Shown: piece by piece, positions 26,554 to 35,380 of the stretch
Position numbering within the stretch: position 1 is the stretch's first letter
How the letters are laid out: the number at the start of each line of letters is the position of its first letter
NCBI RefSeq assembly: GCF_002215035.1
Contig: NZ_NKFP01000006.1
Coordinates: forward strand, 261,083-325,082
From: Leptolyngbya ohadii IS1
GTDB taxonomy: Bacteria > Cyanobacteriota > Cyanobacteriia > Elainellales > Elainellaceae
Direction of reading: 5' to 3'
Length of the DNA: 64,000 nucleotides
Program-made: the position numbers and the translations under genes
Notes under the pieces: model-generated
The model's input: the letters and a program-made list of their open reading frames with translations, nothing else
What the model was told of the DNA's origin: nothing
Databases searched by the model: none

Positions 26554-27045
26554 GGAATTCGCCCTCCTAGCCCCCCATCTATTTCTTTCCGCTCCTGAGG
26601 AGCGAGTGGGGGGAACCGAATCAAAGCAGTCACTCTGTTTGCCATGCTTGGGCTAAATGTTGCAAAGTTTCTCCTTCATAGAGGATCTACTGAGTAGGCA
26701 CAAATTCTGATCGGAAGTCCCCCAGAATTGGGGGATTTGGGGGGCGGCAAGAGCTACAACTCAGACCGACTCAATCATTGAAACACAGTAACTTTCGACA
26801 GAGATCTAACAGGAATTCAAACATCCGATCGGCTATCCCCCCCGCTTGTCAAGAAATCCGATCGCCGAATTCATCGCTTGATACAGCCGATCGATGCCGG
26901 ACTAGGCTAGAATTATGACGGCTTCGTTACAGAAGTTGATAAATTTCTGACTCAATTGAGAAGCCGTTACATTATTTAGCTGCCGCTTTCTGCCATTGGA
27001 TCGGGGCAGACTCTAACTCGCTTAATCTCTCACACTGGATTTTTT
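26554..27045. other. Intergenic region with dispersed CCCCCA repeats
   Basis: 492 bp between thrS and typA. It holds two related repeats: CCCCCCAT...GCTCCTGAGGAGCG...GGGGGG near 26567-26613, and TCCCCCAGAATTGGGGGATTT near 26717-26745. These may also end thrS transcription. The typA promoter is probably in the last 150 bp; no RNA gene was recognised. Confidence 0.5.
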
Positions 27046-28836
27046 ATGACGCTTCCCATTCGTAATGTCGCCATTATTGCCCACGTTGACCACGGCAAAA
27101 CGACGCTTGTAGATGCTCTGCTGAAGCAGTCCGGCACATTCCGCGAAGGGGAAGACGTTCCAGACTGTGTGATGGACTCCAATACGCTGGAGCGAGAGCG
27201 GGGCATTACCATTCTTTCTAAAAACACAGCGGTTCACTACGGCGATACCCTGATCAACATCGTAGACACCCCCGGTCACGCCGACTTTGGTGGTGAGGTC
27301 GAGCGGGTTCTTGGCATGGTGGACGGTTGTATTTTGATCGTCGATGCCAACGAAGGTCCGATGCCCCAGACACGCTTCGTGCTGAAGAAGGCTCTGGAGA
27401 AAGGACTGCGCCCGATCGTTGTAGTGAACAAAATTGACCGTCCCCAGGCAAATCCGTTTGGGGCGATCGACAAGGTACTGGATCTGTTCCTGGAACTGGG
27501 TGCAGACGATGACCAGTGCGAGTTCCCCTATCTGTTCGCATCGGGACTGAGTGGCTTTGCCAAAGACCAGCTCGAAGACGAATCGGTAGATATGAAGCCG
27601 CTGTTTGAGGCAATTCTGCGCCACGTTCCGCCGCCAGTGGGTGATGCGAGTAAGCCGCTTCAGCTTCAGGTAACGACCCTCGACTATTCCGACTATCTGG
27701 GACGGATTGTGATCGGTCGGATTCACAACGGCACGATCCGTATGGGTCAGCCTGCTGCCCTAATCAAAGAGGATGGCTCGATCGTCAAAGGCAAAATCAC
27801 GAAGCTGCTCGGCTTTGAAGGGCTGAAGCGGATCGAAATGGAAGAGTCTTCTGCCGGAAATATCGTCGCGGTTTCTGGCTTTGCCGATGCCAACATTGGC
27901 GAAACGATCACCTGCCCGAACGAGCCGCAAGCACTGCCGCTGATTAAGGTGGATGAACCGACCCTGCAAATGACTTTCTCGGTCAACGATTCCCCCTTCG
28001 CTGGACAGGAAGGCAAGTTTGTCACCTCCCGTCAGGTGCGCGATCGCCTGATGCGCGAACTGGAAACCAACGTGGCGCTGCGGGTAGAAGAAACCGATTC
28101 CCCCGATCGCTTTGCGGTGGCGGGACGGGGTGAACTGCACCTGGGCATTTTGATTGAAACGATGCGTCGGGAAGGCTACGAATTCCAGGTGTCGCAGCCG
28201 CAGGTAATCTACCGCGAAGTCAGCGGGCAACCCTGTGAGCCGTATGAATTGCTGGTGCTGGACGTTCCTGAAGAGGCAGTCGGCGGCTGTATGGAGCGTC
28301 TGGGTCAGCGCAAAGGTGAAATGCAGGATATGCAGGTGGGCGGCAATGGTCGAACCCAGTTGGAATTTGTGATCCCGGCACGGGGTCTGATTGGCTTCCG
28401 GGGCGACTTCATGCGCCTGACGCGTGGCGATGGAATCATGAACCACAGCTTCCTCGACTATCGCCCGCTCGTTGGTGAACTGGATATGCGCCGCAACGGA
28501 GTGCTGATTTCCTTCGAGGAAGGCACGGCAACTTTCTACGCCCTGAAGAACGCGGAAGATCGCGGAGTCTTCTTCATCACGCCGGGAACGAAGGTCTACA
28601 AAGGCATGATTGTGGGTGAGCATAACCGTCCGCAAGACCTGGAACTGAACGTCTGTAAGGCGAAGCAGTTGACCAACCACCGCGCAGCCAGCGGCGACGA
28701 ACTGGTGCAGCTTCAAGCTCCGGTAGACATGAGCCTGGAACGGGCACTGGAATACATCGGTCCCGATGAACTGCTGGAAGTCACTCCGACTTCGATTCGT
28801 CTGCGGAAGATGAGCAAGAAGCTGGCAAAGCGTTAA
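27046..28836 (+). CDS. typA: Translational GTPase TypA/BipA
   Basis: 596 residues. Ribosome-associated translation-factor GTPase involved in stress and cold responses. G1 is [12 protein letters not shown], the switch region has ERERGITI, G3 is [14 protein letters not shown]4 is NKIDRP. The C-terminal part contains the BipA-specific [19 protein letters not shown]. Length matches the family. A 7 bp stem-U7 terminator follows. The gene is monocistronic. Confidence 0.96.
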   Translation: MTLPIRNVAIIAHVDHGKTTLVDALLKQSGTFREGEDVPDCVMDSNTLERERGITILSKNTAVHYGDTLINIVDTPGHADFGGEVERVLGMVDGCILIVDANEGPMPQTRFVLKKALEKGLRPIVVVNKIDRPQANPFGAIDKVLDLFLELGADDDQCEFPYLFASGLSGFAKDQLEDESVDMKPLFEAILRHVPPPVGDASKPLQLQVTTLDYSDYLGRIVIGRIHNGTIRMGQPAALIKEDGSIVKGKITKLLGFEGLKRIEMEESSAGNIVAVSGFADANIGETITCPNEPQALPLIKVDEPTLQMTFSVNDSPFAGQEGKFVTSRQVRDRLMRELETNVALRVEETDSPDRFAVAGRGELHLGILIETMRREGYEFQVSQPQVIYREVSGQPCEPYELLVLDVPEEAVGGCMERLGQRKGEMQDMQVGGNGRTQLEFVIPARGLIGFRGDFMRLTRGDGIMNHSFLDYRPLVGELDMRRNGVLISFEEGTATFYALKNAEDRGVFFITPGTKVYKGMIVGEHNRPQDLELNVCKAKQLTNHRAASGDELVQLQAPVDMSLERALEYIGPDELLEVTPTSIRLRKMSKKLAKR

Positions 28837-28886
28837 GCCATTTCTGCTAGCGACATCATCGCAAACTAACTAAATCAAATCCTCAA

Positions 28887-28912
28887 GGTGGGCAACTCGT
28901 CCGCCTTTTTTT
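28887..28912 (+). terminator. Rho-independent terminator of typA
   Basis: GGTGGGC (28887-28893) pairs with GTCCGCC (28899-28905) through five Watson-Crick and two G-U pairs, followed directly by TTTTTTT. Confidence 0.8.
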
Positions 28913-29180
28913 GTGCTGTTTTTATTCTGAGAATAGGGCGATCGGACTTTGGCAACAGCGTGAAGCGATCGTCCGTTTTCTAACTGGTGTTAGGAAATGG
29001 GTAAGCGCAATTTGCTAGCGAGGGTTAGTAGAGGAAAAAGGGCGATCGGAGCTTTAGTGAGACATGAGCGATTGGTTCACTAAACGTTGAGTCATCCTAT
29101 GTGTTCACTTATGCCTTGCATCCCTACTTTAGGGCGATCTGCGAATTCAATCTACACCAATTCTTGAGGAGTACTCGCTA
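28913..29180. other. Spacer between typA and the next gene
   Basis: No ORF or RNA gene supported. TTGAGGAGTACTCGCTA at the 3' end is the ribosome site of the gene at 29181. Confidence 0.4.
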
Positions 29181-29762
29181 ATGATTATTTCGACTTTTGA
29201 GCTTTTGGTTAAACCTCAGCTTCCAAAGGATTTGCCGCCAGGAATACCTGCTAAAACAAAACAACAAATCGACAGGTTGAGACGGAATACGATTCAAGGC
29301 TACTTTCTGACGATCGCGAATTTGAGTTCTGTTAACGTTAATCTCACCCTGACGTTTACTGTGCAGCTTCCTGCTGGAACTTCTCTTAAAGATTTGGTCG
29401 CGCTCTTTGACACAACGGGTTCTGCAATGGGTGACGATCTTCCCGTCATCTTAGAGCCTGTGAATGGCTCCACGAACAAATTTACGGCTTCTGCTCGTCT
29501 GATGGCGCAAGGCACGGGATTATTCCTCATCCAACCGAACATCCTTAAACCAGACTTATTGGAGGATGCAACTTTTGAGGTCAGAGGATACGTGGAAGTT
29601 TCTCTTGCTGACTTACCTGTTGGAATGGGAGAGGTTGCTATTTTGATTACGCCAGAACACCGAGGAACTTTTTACGAGGATTTGAACGGTACAGGCTCAG
29701 CCCGACGCGATCAAATTGCCTATGCACTGCCCGTTCCTAACGGTGGACTGTTCAAATTCTAA
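29181..29762 (+). CDS. Hypothetical protein
   Basis: 193 residues; the start is supported by GAGGAG at normal spacing. No signal peptide or membrane helix. The sequence is rich in alternating hydrophobic/beta residues (FLTIANLSSVNVNLTLTFTV; VILEPVNGSTNKFTASA), which suggests a beta-sandwich. I do not recognise a named family. AT-richer than typA. It could share a transcript with the DUF1350 gene 133 bp downstream, but nothing proves it. Confidence 0.6.
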   Translation: MIISTFELLVKPQLPKDLPPGIPAKTKQQIDRLRRNTIQGYFLTIANLSSVNVNLTLTFTVQLPAGTSLKDLVALFDTTGSAMGDDLPVILEPVNGSTNKFTASARLMAQGTGLFLIQPNILKPDLLEDATFEVRGYVEVSLADLPVGMGEVAILITPEHRGTFYEDLNGTGSARRDQIAYALPVPNGGLFKF

Positions 29763-29895
29763 TCTCCGCTCGCATTCCCATTAAGCATTCCCATTAAATT
29801 GTCTAGCTGAATCATATTAACTGAGTCACATTTAGGTGGGTGAATCGTTCCATCCACCATGACTTTTCAAATCCTTGATTCTGGGTCGTCAAACA

Positions 29896-30834
29896 ATGGA
29901 AATTCCCTTCAAATTTTATCCAGTCGCTTCAAGCTGGGTTGCCTTTCACCCAAAGCCTAAAGGAATCTTTGTATTTATTGGGGGAACGTTCTATGGAAGC
30001 TTCTCAACCCTCTTTTACCAATATCTGCTGAAACAGCTTTTTGCAGAGGGCTACACGATAATTGTACTGCCGTTCCGTTTTACCTGGCGGCATTGGTCTG
30101 TTGCGCTCAGTCTTCTGCGGGAACAGCAAATTCTCCGCGATCGCATTCCTAAAATTCTGAAAGACTCTGGGTTTGAGGATGAAGAGTGCAAAGTTTACCT
30201 AGAGAACAAAAATTACATTTGGTTGGGTCACAGCCTGGGCTGCAAGTACATTGCGCTACTCGAATTCCTGGCAAACTGGAAACAGAACTCTCCTGAGGTT
30301 CACGATCGAATTAGGAGTTCTTTGAGCAATTCCGAGGCACAGATTGCGGAAATTGAAAGACAAATCGCAGGTATTGATGTCTCTTTAAAAGATCAGTACT
30401 CTATTCTGCTAGCTCCCGAAATTAGCGGCACTGAAGCGGCTATCCCCATCCCCCAACTGTCTGATTTAATCGATCGCCTAAATCTCGGCGTACAGCCCAC
30501 CCCGGAGGATACGTTTAGCTTGATTAAAAATAGCCCCCTCTTCAATCTCACGGGACTGATCTCCTTCAGATGCGATGGGTCGATTGCTGGCACCAAAGAC
30601 GACAAAATCTTGAGAAACACGGATGGAACAATCAATAGAAAAACCAACACCGTTCCCTGGCTGCGTGAGGTAAAGCCGCAGCTTCAAGAATTCTATAGAG
30701 AAATTGAGGGAGGGCATTTACGCCCATTGGGACTTCGGCTCGGCGATCAGGTATTTGGGCAAATCGCCGCACCGCCTAACAATCTTGTCCCCACAGTTCT
30801 CCATCTTCTAGACTGCTTACGCAAAGATAGATGA
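29896..30834 (+). CDS. DUF1350 family protein (alpha/beta hydrolase-like)
   Basis: 312 residues from the ATG at 29896; an in-frame TTG at 29875 is a less likely start. The fold looks like an alpha/beta hydrolase. IFVFIGGTFYGSF would be an oxyanion-type strand, and WLGHSLGCKYIALLEF carries a nucleophile-like G-H-S-L-G with Ser in the elbow. DUF1350 occurs in cyanobacteria and plants (chloroplast). An insertion (about 150-210) is predicted to be coiled. The substrate is unknown. No clear ribosome site is visible. Confidence 0.75.
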   Translation: MEIPFKFYPVASSWVAFHPKPKGIFVFIGGTFYGSFSTLFYQYLLKQLFAEGYTIIVLPFRFTWRHWSVALSLLREQQILRDRIPKILKDSGFEDEECKVYLENKNYIWLGHSLGCKYIALLEFLANWKQNSPEVHDRIRSSLSNSEAQIAEIERQIAGIDVSLKDQYSILLAPEISGTEAAIPIPQLSDLIDRLNLGVQPTPEDTFSLIKNSPLFNLTGLISFRCDGSIAGTKDDKILRNTDGTINRKTNTVPWLREVKPQLQEFYREIEGGHLRPLGLRLGDQVFGQIAAPPNNLVPTVLHLLDCLRKDR

Positions 30835-30885
30835 TGGTGAAATGTATAACCGATCGTTGTATCCACTCGTCAATCCATTCACACT

Positions 30886-31257
30886 ATGCCGATCGTCACT
30901 AAAATTGCTCTGATTCTTGTTGCTCTGATTCACGTTGCGATCGCCGCTGTCGAAATATTTTTCTGGCAGGTTCCAGCCGTTTATCAGCGGTTAAATTTCT
31001 CGTCTGAGGTAGCGGCACAGGTTGCGCCGATCGTCCAGAATGCAGGACTGTACAACAGCTTTATTGCGGCAGGCTTATTCTGGGGAGCGTTTGGAAGAAG
31101 CTGTACAACTCAAATCCGTTATTTCTTTCTGGTCTGTGTGGCGATCGCGGGACTATTTGGCGCAGTAACCCTAAGACCAACCACGATCGTTTTGCAGACA
31201 TTTCCGGCGGCGATCGCGCTATTTCTGACTTGGAGGGCACAGGCTAAAATCCGTTAA
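30886..31257 (+). CDS. DUF1304 family membrane protein
   Basis: 123 residues, mostly hydrophobic with about four membrane helices (IALILVALIHVAIAAVEIFFW; YNSFIAAGLFWGAFG; FFLVCVAIAGLFGAV; FPAAIALFLTW). The NAGLYNSFIAAGL motif is characteristic of DUF1304. Function unknown. It lies 51 bp downstream of the DUF1350 gene and may share its transcript. Confidence 0.8.
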   Translation: MPIVTKIALILVALIHVAIAAVEIFFWQVPAVYQRLNFSSEVAAQVAPIVQNAGLYNSFIAAGLFWGAFGRSCTTQIRYFFLVCVAIAGLFGAVTLRPTTIVLQTFPAAIALFLTWRAQAKIR

Positions 31258-32144
31258 GAAGCCTTGAAGCGGTTATTTGAAGATGCGGGATGTGGAATTT
31301 GTGGGCAGAACTCAGGGTGGTATCCAAGCGTAGCTGTTGCAAAAGTCCAGATGTTCAATTTTAGTCATGCCCCGATCGATGATCGGTTCAGTGCCGATTA
31401 GCAGACTTTTTTATACCTAAACGCCTAAAGAGGATCTTAAGCGGAAGGATTTCTGTCCATATCAACAGGATAGGGATTTTAGCTGGCTTATATTTTCAAG
31501 TTAGCGTATCAGTAAGGTTCGCTAATGAAAGGGAACTCTCAGAACCTAATGAAAATGGTATCTTAAGATACAATACAATCGACCTTTGAAGGCTAGGATT
31601 CCCAATAAGGGATCTACTAGTATTGTTTATCATCTAATTGATATTTCAGACTTCCGATTAGCACATTGATGTTTACAGTCAAGCAATTAACTTCCCAATG
31701 ATACCCATAGACTGATTGAGAATAATGGGTCGTAATTAGAAGTGAGCAATCTCTAGATTCAACAAGCTAAAGCCTTTAAAGTCCTTATTCTACAAGGATT
31801 TTAGACTTAGCATTTTACATATTTTGGTTGAGGAGCAGAATTTGGAAGCTGATATCTGGAAGAACCCTGAAAGATGCAACTTCAGCAATTTTTGTTTTTT
31901 CTCCAGATGAAGTTCTAGCAAAGTTTCTTGACTTGAGATTTTCAGGAAGAATAATATAAATACAACCGTAAAATTACTTAATCGTTCATTGCAGGAAATG
32001 CAGCCAGATTATAGCAAAAGTGTCTGCTGCGATATCAGCCAGGAACATGAAAAACTGTAGCTTGATAGGTGAGTACACCTATATGGAATGGATTAGTCGC
32101 GACAGCCCTGTTAAAAAACAGCTATTTCACCCAAACTATTTATC
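31258..32144. promoter_or_regulatory. AT-rich intergenic region before the exopolysaccharide genes
   Basis: 887 bp, visibly AT-richer than the flanking housekeeping DNA after the first 150 bp. No ORF of meaningful length or RNA gene is recognised. It probably carries the promoter and a long leader for the glycosyltransferase gene. The composition shift marks the left edge of an apparently acquired segment. Confidence 0.4.
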
Positions 32145-33017
32145 ATGAATATACACGAAAGCACAGAACCTGATACTGAAAAAAAAACAGACAGTATATT
32201 AGGGATAGAATGTGCAGTTTCATATGACTACTCTCTGGATCTCGGTACGGTAGTAATTAGCTGGATAAAGAAATCAGAGTCCAGATATATATGTTGTGCA
32301 AATGTCCATATGTTAGTGATTGCAAAAGAATCAAGAGAGTTTAGGGATGTAATTACTTCAGCAGATTTAATCACATTAGATGGAAGACCAATTTTTTGGT
32401 TGGTTTTTTTGAAAAATATATTCTACTATTTTCTTGGTTATTCCCCTCTAAACAAACATAGAATTTTGCAGTTTTGCGGTCGAGACGTGATGGAAGAAAC
32501 TATTAAGCTGGCTTCTGACATGTCTTTTCCAATCGGTTTCTATGGAAACAGGAAAGAAGTTTTAGACAGTTTGATCTCGAAGATAAAAGCAGATTACTCT
32601 AAAGTTCGAATAAATTATATATTCTCCCCACCATTTCGACCTCTATCTCCACAAGAGGATATGGAAATAATTTCTGCAATAAACAGATCAAATATTCGTA
32701 TTCTATTTGTTAGCCTTGGATGCCCCAAGCAAGAGTATTGGATGCATGACAAGAAAAATAAAGTTCAAGCAGTCATGATAGGCGTAGGAGGGGCATTTGA
32801 AGTTGTTTCAAATTTCAAACCACGACCGCCTAAAGTTGTTCAGAATTTAGGTTTTGAGTGGCTTTTCAGACTTTTATTAGAACCCAATAGACTAATTTTT
32901 AGAAATTTATATTATAGTCCAAAGTTTGTGCTAATACTCTTAACTCGATTTATCCTCAAATCTATTAAATACTCACGCTCAAGACTACATATTATTAAGT
33001 TTAGCGTAAGCAGATAA
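32145..33017 (+). CDS. WecG/TagA/CpsF-family glycosyltransferase
   Basis: 290 residues. The GT26 family transfers an N-acetyl-mannosaminuronic acid, N-acetylmannosamine or glucose unit onto a lipid-linked sugar for cell-surface polysaccharide. Visible motifs are CCANVHMLVIA, ADLITLDGRPIFWL (the conserved Asp-Gly), FYGNRKEVLDSL and FVSLGCPKQEYWM, the family signature; GVGGAFEVVSNF closes the core. The C-terminus (EWLFRLLLEPNR) is the usual membrane-associating tail. The gene is AT-rich with many AAA/ATA codons, unlike the neighbours, which suggests transfer. It precedes a deacetylase gene with the same composition. Confidence 0.87.
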   Translation: MNIHESTEPDTEKKTDSILGIECAVSYDYSLDLGTVVISWIKKSESRYICCANVHMLVIAKESREFRDVITSADLITLDGRPIFWLVFLKNIFYYFLGYSPLNKHRILQFCGRDVMEETIKLASDMSFPIGFYGNRKEVLDSLISKIKADYSKVRINYIFSPPFRPLSPQEDMEIISAINRSNIRILFVSLGCPKQEYWMHDKKNKVQAVMIGVGGAFEVVSNFKPRPPKVVQNLGFEWLFRLLLEPNRLIFRNLYYSPKFVLILLTRFILKSIKYSRSRLHIIKFSVSR

Positions 33018-33070
33018 AGCCTAAATTCAATCGGAAATTTAGGCTTTGAATGTCTCTATCCACTTGAATC

Positions 33071-33925
33071 ATGACTAATCAAACTGATGTTTCTCATGCT
33101 TTCACAATAGATGTTGAGGATTGGTATCATGGTACAAAATATGTGTATGAAGATATTCGAGAATCAAGAAGGCTAGACTACAGTCTCAACCTGTTACTTG
33201 ATATTCTTTCAGAATATGATGTTTATGCAACTTTTTTTTGGCTAGGCAAAGCCGCAGAAGAAAACCCAAAGCTTTTAAAGAAGGTTGCTTCCCTTGGTCA
33301 CGAGATAGGATGTCATGGCTGGAATCATGAACCCATCTGTAGGATGGATAGAAATCGCTTTAAAGATGAAACTTATCACGCACTATCCTTGCTTTCAGAT
33401 CTTTCAGGAAGAACAGTTACTGTGTATAGAGCGCCCTATTTCTCAATTACACAGGAATCACTATGGGCATTACAAGTTCTCGTTGAGCTAGGAATTCAAT
33501 ATGATTCTAGTATTTTCCCACTAAAGAAGGGACAATACGGAATACCGAATTTCACCCCAGACATTCATGATATCGCTACAGAATCAGGGTTCATTACTGA
33601 GGTACCCATATCAATTAACAAGGTACTTGGGTTCTCCATTCCAGCTTCGGGAGGTGGCTTTTTTAGATTCTATCCGTTTCAAGTAACCTATTGGAACTTT
33701 TGTTCTCTGCAAAGAAGCAGAAAACCTGCAATTTTCTATATACATCCTTGGGAACTCGATCCCTCACGCCCTTTCTCGAATCAGACCTTTACAGAACGCG
33801 TGAGGAACCAGTTAGGAATAAAATCAACAGAAGTAAAAACAAAGAGGCTTTTGAAAAATTTTTCATTTAATACCCTTACCAAAGTAGCCTTAAGTTTTAA
33901 GAATATCTTGGCTTCTACACACTAG
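33071..33925 (+). CDS. Polysaccharide deacetylase (NodB-like)
   Basis: 284 residues. The NodB-homology domain removes acetyl groups from polysaccharide amino sugars. FTIDVEDWYHG holds the catalytic/metal Asp pair, HEIGCHGWNHEPI the H-x3-H metal site, and YRAPYFSI the next conserved motif; FYIHPWELDPSRP closes the site. This arrangement resembles the DUF3473-linked deacetylases of exopolysaccharide (XrtA/PEP-CTERM-type) clusters. There is no signal peptide, so it may act inside. AT-rich like the preceding glycosyltransferase, 53 bp downstream of it, and probably the same operon; 84 bp after its stop is the IS5-type remnant. Confidence 0.87.
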   Translation: MTNQTDVSHAFTIDVEDWYHGTKYVYEDIRESRRLDYSLNLLLDILSEYDVYATFFWLGKAAEENPKLLKKVASLGHEIGCHGWNHEPICRMDRNRFKDETYHALSLLSDLSGRTVTVYRAPYFSITQESLWALQVLVELGIQYDSSIFPLKKGQYGIPNFTPDIHDIATESGFITEVPISINKVLGFSIPASGGGFFRFYPFQVTYWNFCSLQRSRKPAIFYIHPWELDPSRPFSNQTFTERVRNQLGIKSTEVKTKRLLKNFSFNTLTKVALSFKNILASTH

Positions 33926-34009
33926 TACAAGTGCTGTCTGGTGAAGTGCGTTATAACGTGCCTTGGTAATTCTAAAATTGGCTTGTTTTTCTATGAGATC
34001 TTCAACATT

Positions 34010-34727
34010 AGACCTCCTGCACGAATCAGGAGGAATGTGCCAGTTCGTAGTTGAGCAGTCCCGCAATCAAGTTCAAGCGCAAGCCAAATTGCCGCCTTCG
34101 ATTGCGGTAGCGTCCCGAGAAGATGCGGTCTTCCCTTTGTCGGTGGCGGTGGCAATCAGTTGCCCTGTATTGAAGTCCACGAGCAACTGCGCCGGAGCGC
34201 GTGTGGCATTTCTGCTTCCCACTGTAGTAGCGTTTCTGTTTTTTTCGGGCGTTCAATCTCAACCTCGCCCACGTCCACCAGCAGCACTTTCCATTCCCAC
34301 CCCGGTTGGTACAACTGCTGCTGTCTGGGCAAGCGAAACTTGCCGCACTTGATGAGGATATCTTCCACTTTGCGGACAATGCGTCCTACTGTCGTTTCAT
34401 GCAGTCCCCAACTCGTGCCGATGTGGCATTGGGTGCGATACTCCCGCCAATACGCCAACGCCACCAATAGTTGGTCTTCTACACTCAGCTTATTTTGTCC
34501 ACCTCGCTTGCCCTGGCGTTCCAGGTGGGGACGTAATTCCTCGACCATCTCACCGAAGGTCTCCCGGCTCACACCGCACAATCGCTTAAACTCTCTAGCA
34601 CTCAGAGCTTCCAGTTCTAGGTAGCGCATGACTGTTCCTCCTTTGAATCAGTTCTGCCATGCTCACACTGGTTTTGCAAGCCTTTTGCCCCCAACTGTCA
34701 CACTCCTACCATTCATGCAGGAGGTCT
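34010..34727 (-). mobile_element. IS5-type insertion sequence, deletion remnant, 718 bp
   Basis: Ends are inverted repeats beginning AGACCTCCTGCA(C/T)GAAT on both sides. The same 3 bp, ATT, flanks both ends (34007-34009 and 34728-34730), consistent with a target-site duplication. The transposase is broken (34026-34629), and a full-length relative should be about 900-1000 bp, so it has lost an internal part. It probably moves only if a transposase is supplied in trans. Confidence 0.88.
34026..34629 (-). pseudogene. IS5-family transposase remnant
   Basis: Frame 1 starts at 34629 (MRYLELEALSAREFKRLCGV) with a helix-turn-helix region and the start of the DDE domain (VLLVDVGEVEIERPKK). At an A7 tract (CCGAAAAAAACAG), homology moves to the +1 frame (KKQKRYYSGKQK). 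This may be programmed frameshifting, which some IS5 elements use, or a decay mutation. Homology then jumps from a QLIATATDKG segment (another frame) to the C-terminus YRNRRRQFGLRLNLIAGL, so the central DDE region is missing. Inactive on its own. Confidence 0.8.
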
Positions 34728-34924
34728 ATTGAACTGTGTTTATGAGAATTTAGATATTTTTTCTGAATTACCTCACCTATTATCAAAAACCTCAAATAAT
34801 GCTGCCGTAACGAACATATTCCCGATCGCATCATCCATATCAATTTCTTAAATATCAAAGGGTTTGATTGGCAGCGAGGGTATCGTTTAATAAATAACCT
34901 CAGTTTCCGGGAGGAAGATGTCCT

Positions 34925-35380
34925 ATGACACTGGCAGACGGCAAACCCTCAGATTATTCCGATCGCGATTGCCCCCCCAGCTCCTCACCCACGGAAATTA
35001 TTACCGTTCGACCGGATGCAGAAACCCTAACGAAGCAGCGATTACCCTATTTTGTGGGCATTTCTGGCAGCACAGCGGGCGCGAAGGGAATTTCCATGAA
35101 TCTGGTGATTATTCCGCCCGGAGGTTCCGCAGAACCGCACTATCACCGGGACTATGAGACGGCGATTTATCTCGTTAAAGGACGGGTTGAAACTCGCTAT
35201 GGGGAAGGACTGAAACAAACGATCGTCAACGAGGCAGGGGATTTTCTGTTTATTCCGCCGGGAGTTCCCCACCAGCCCCATAATCTCAGCGATACGGAAC
35301 CTGCCCATGCCCTGGTTGCCAGGAACGACCCAAATGAACAGGAGAATGTGGTGCTTTACGAACTGGTTGGAGAAAGTTGA
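34925..35380 (+). CDS. Cupin domain protein
   Basis: 151 residues. One cupin barrel: GGSAEPHYHRDYETAIYLVKGR provides the His-x-His and Glu metal ligands, and AGDFLFIPPGVPHQPHNLS the second motif with its His. LTKQRLPYFVGISG precedes it. Single-domain cupins bind a metal and have varied functions; none can be assigned here. Its 3' end overlaps the convergent repeat-protein gene by 25 bp (35356-35380). Start is the ATG at 34925, after a weak GGAGGAAG. Confidence 0.82.
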   Translation: MTLADGKPSDYSDRDCPPSSSPTEIITVRPDAETLTKQRLPYFVGISGSTAGAKGISMNLVIIPPGGSAEPHYHRDYETAIYLVKGRVETRYGEGLKQTIVNEAGDFLFIPPGVPHQPHNLSDTEPAHALVARNDPNEQENVVLYELVGES

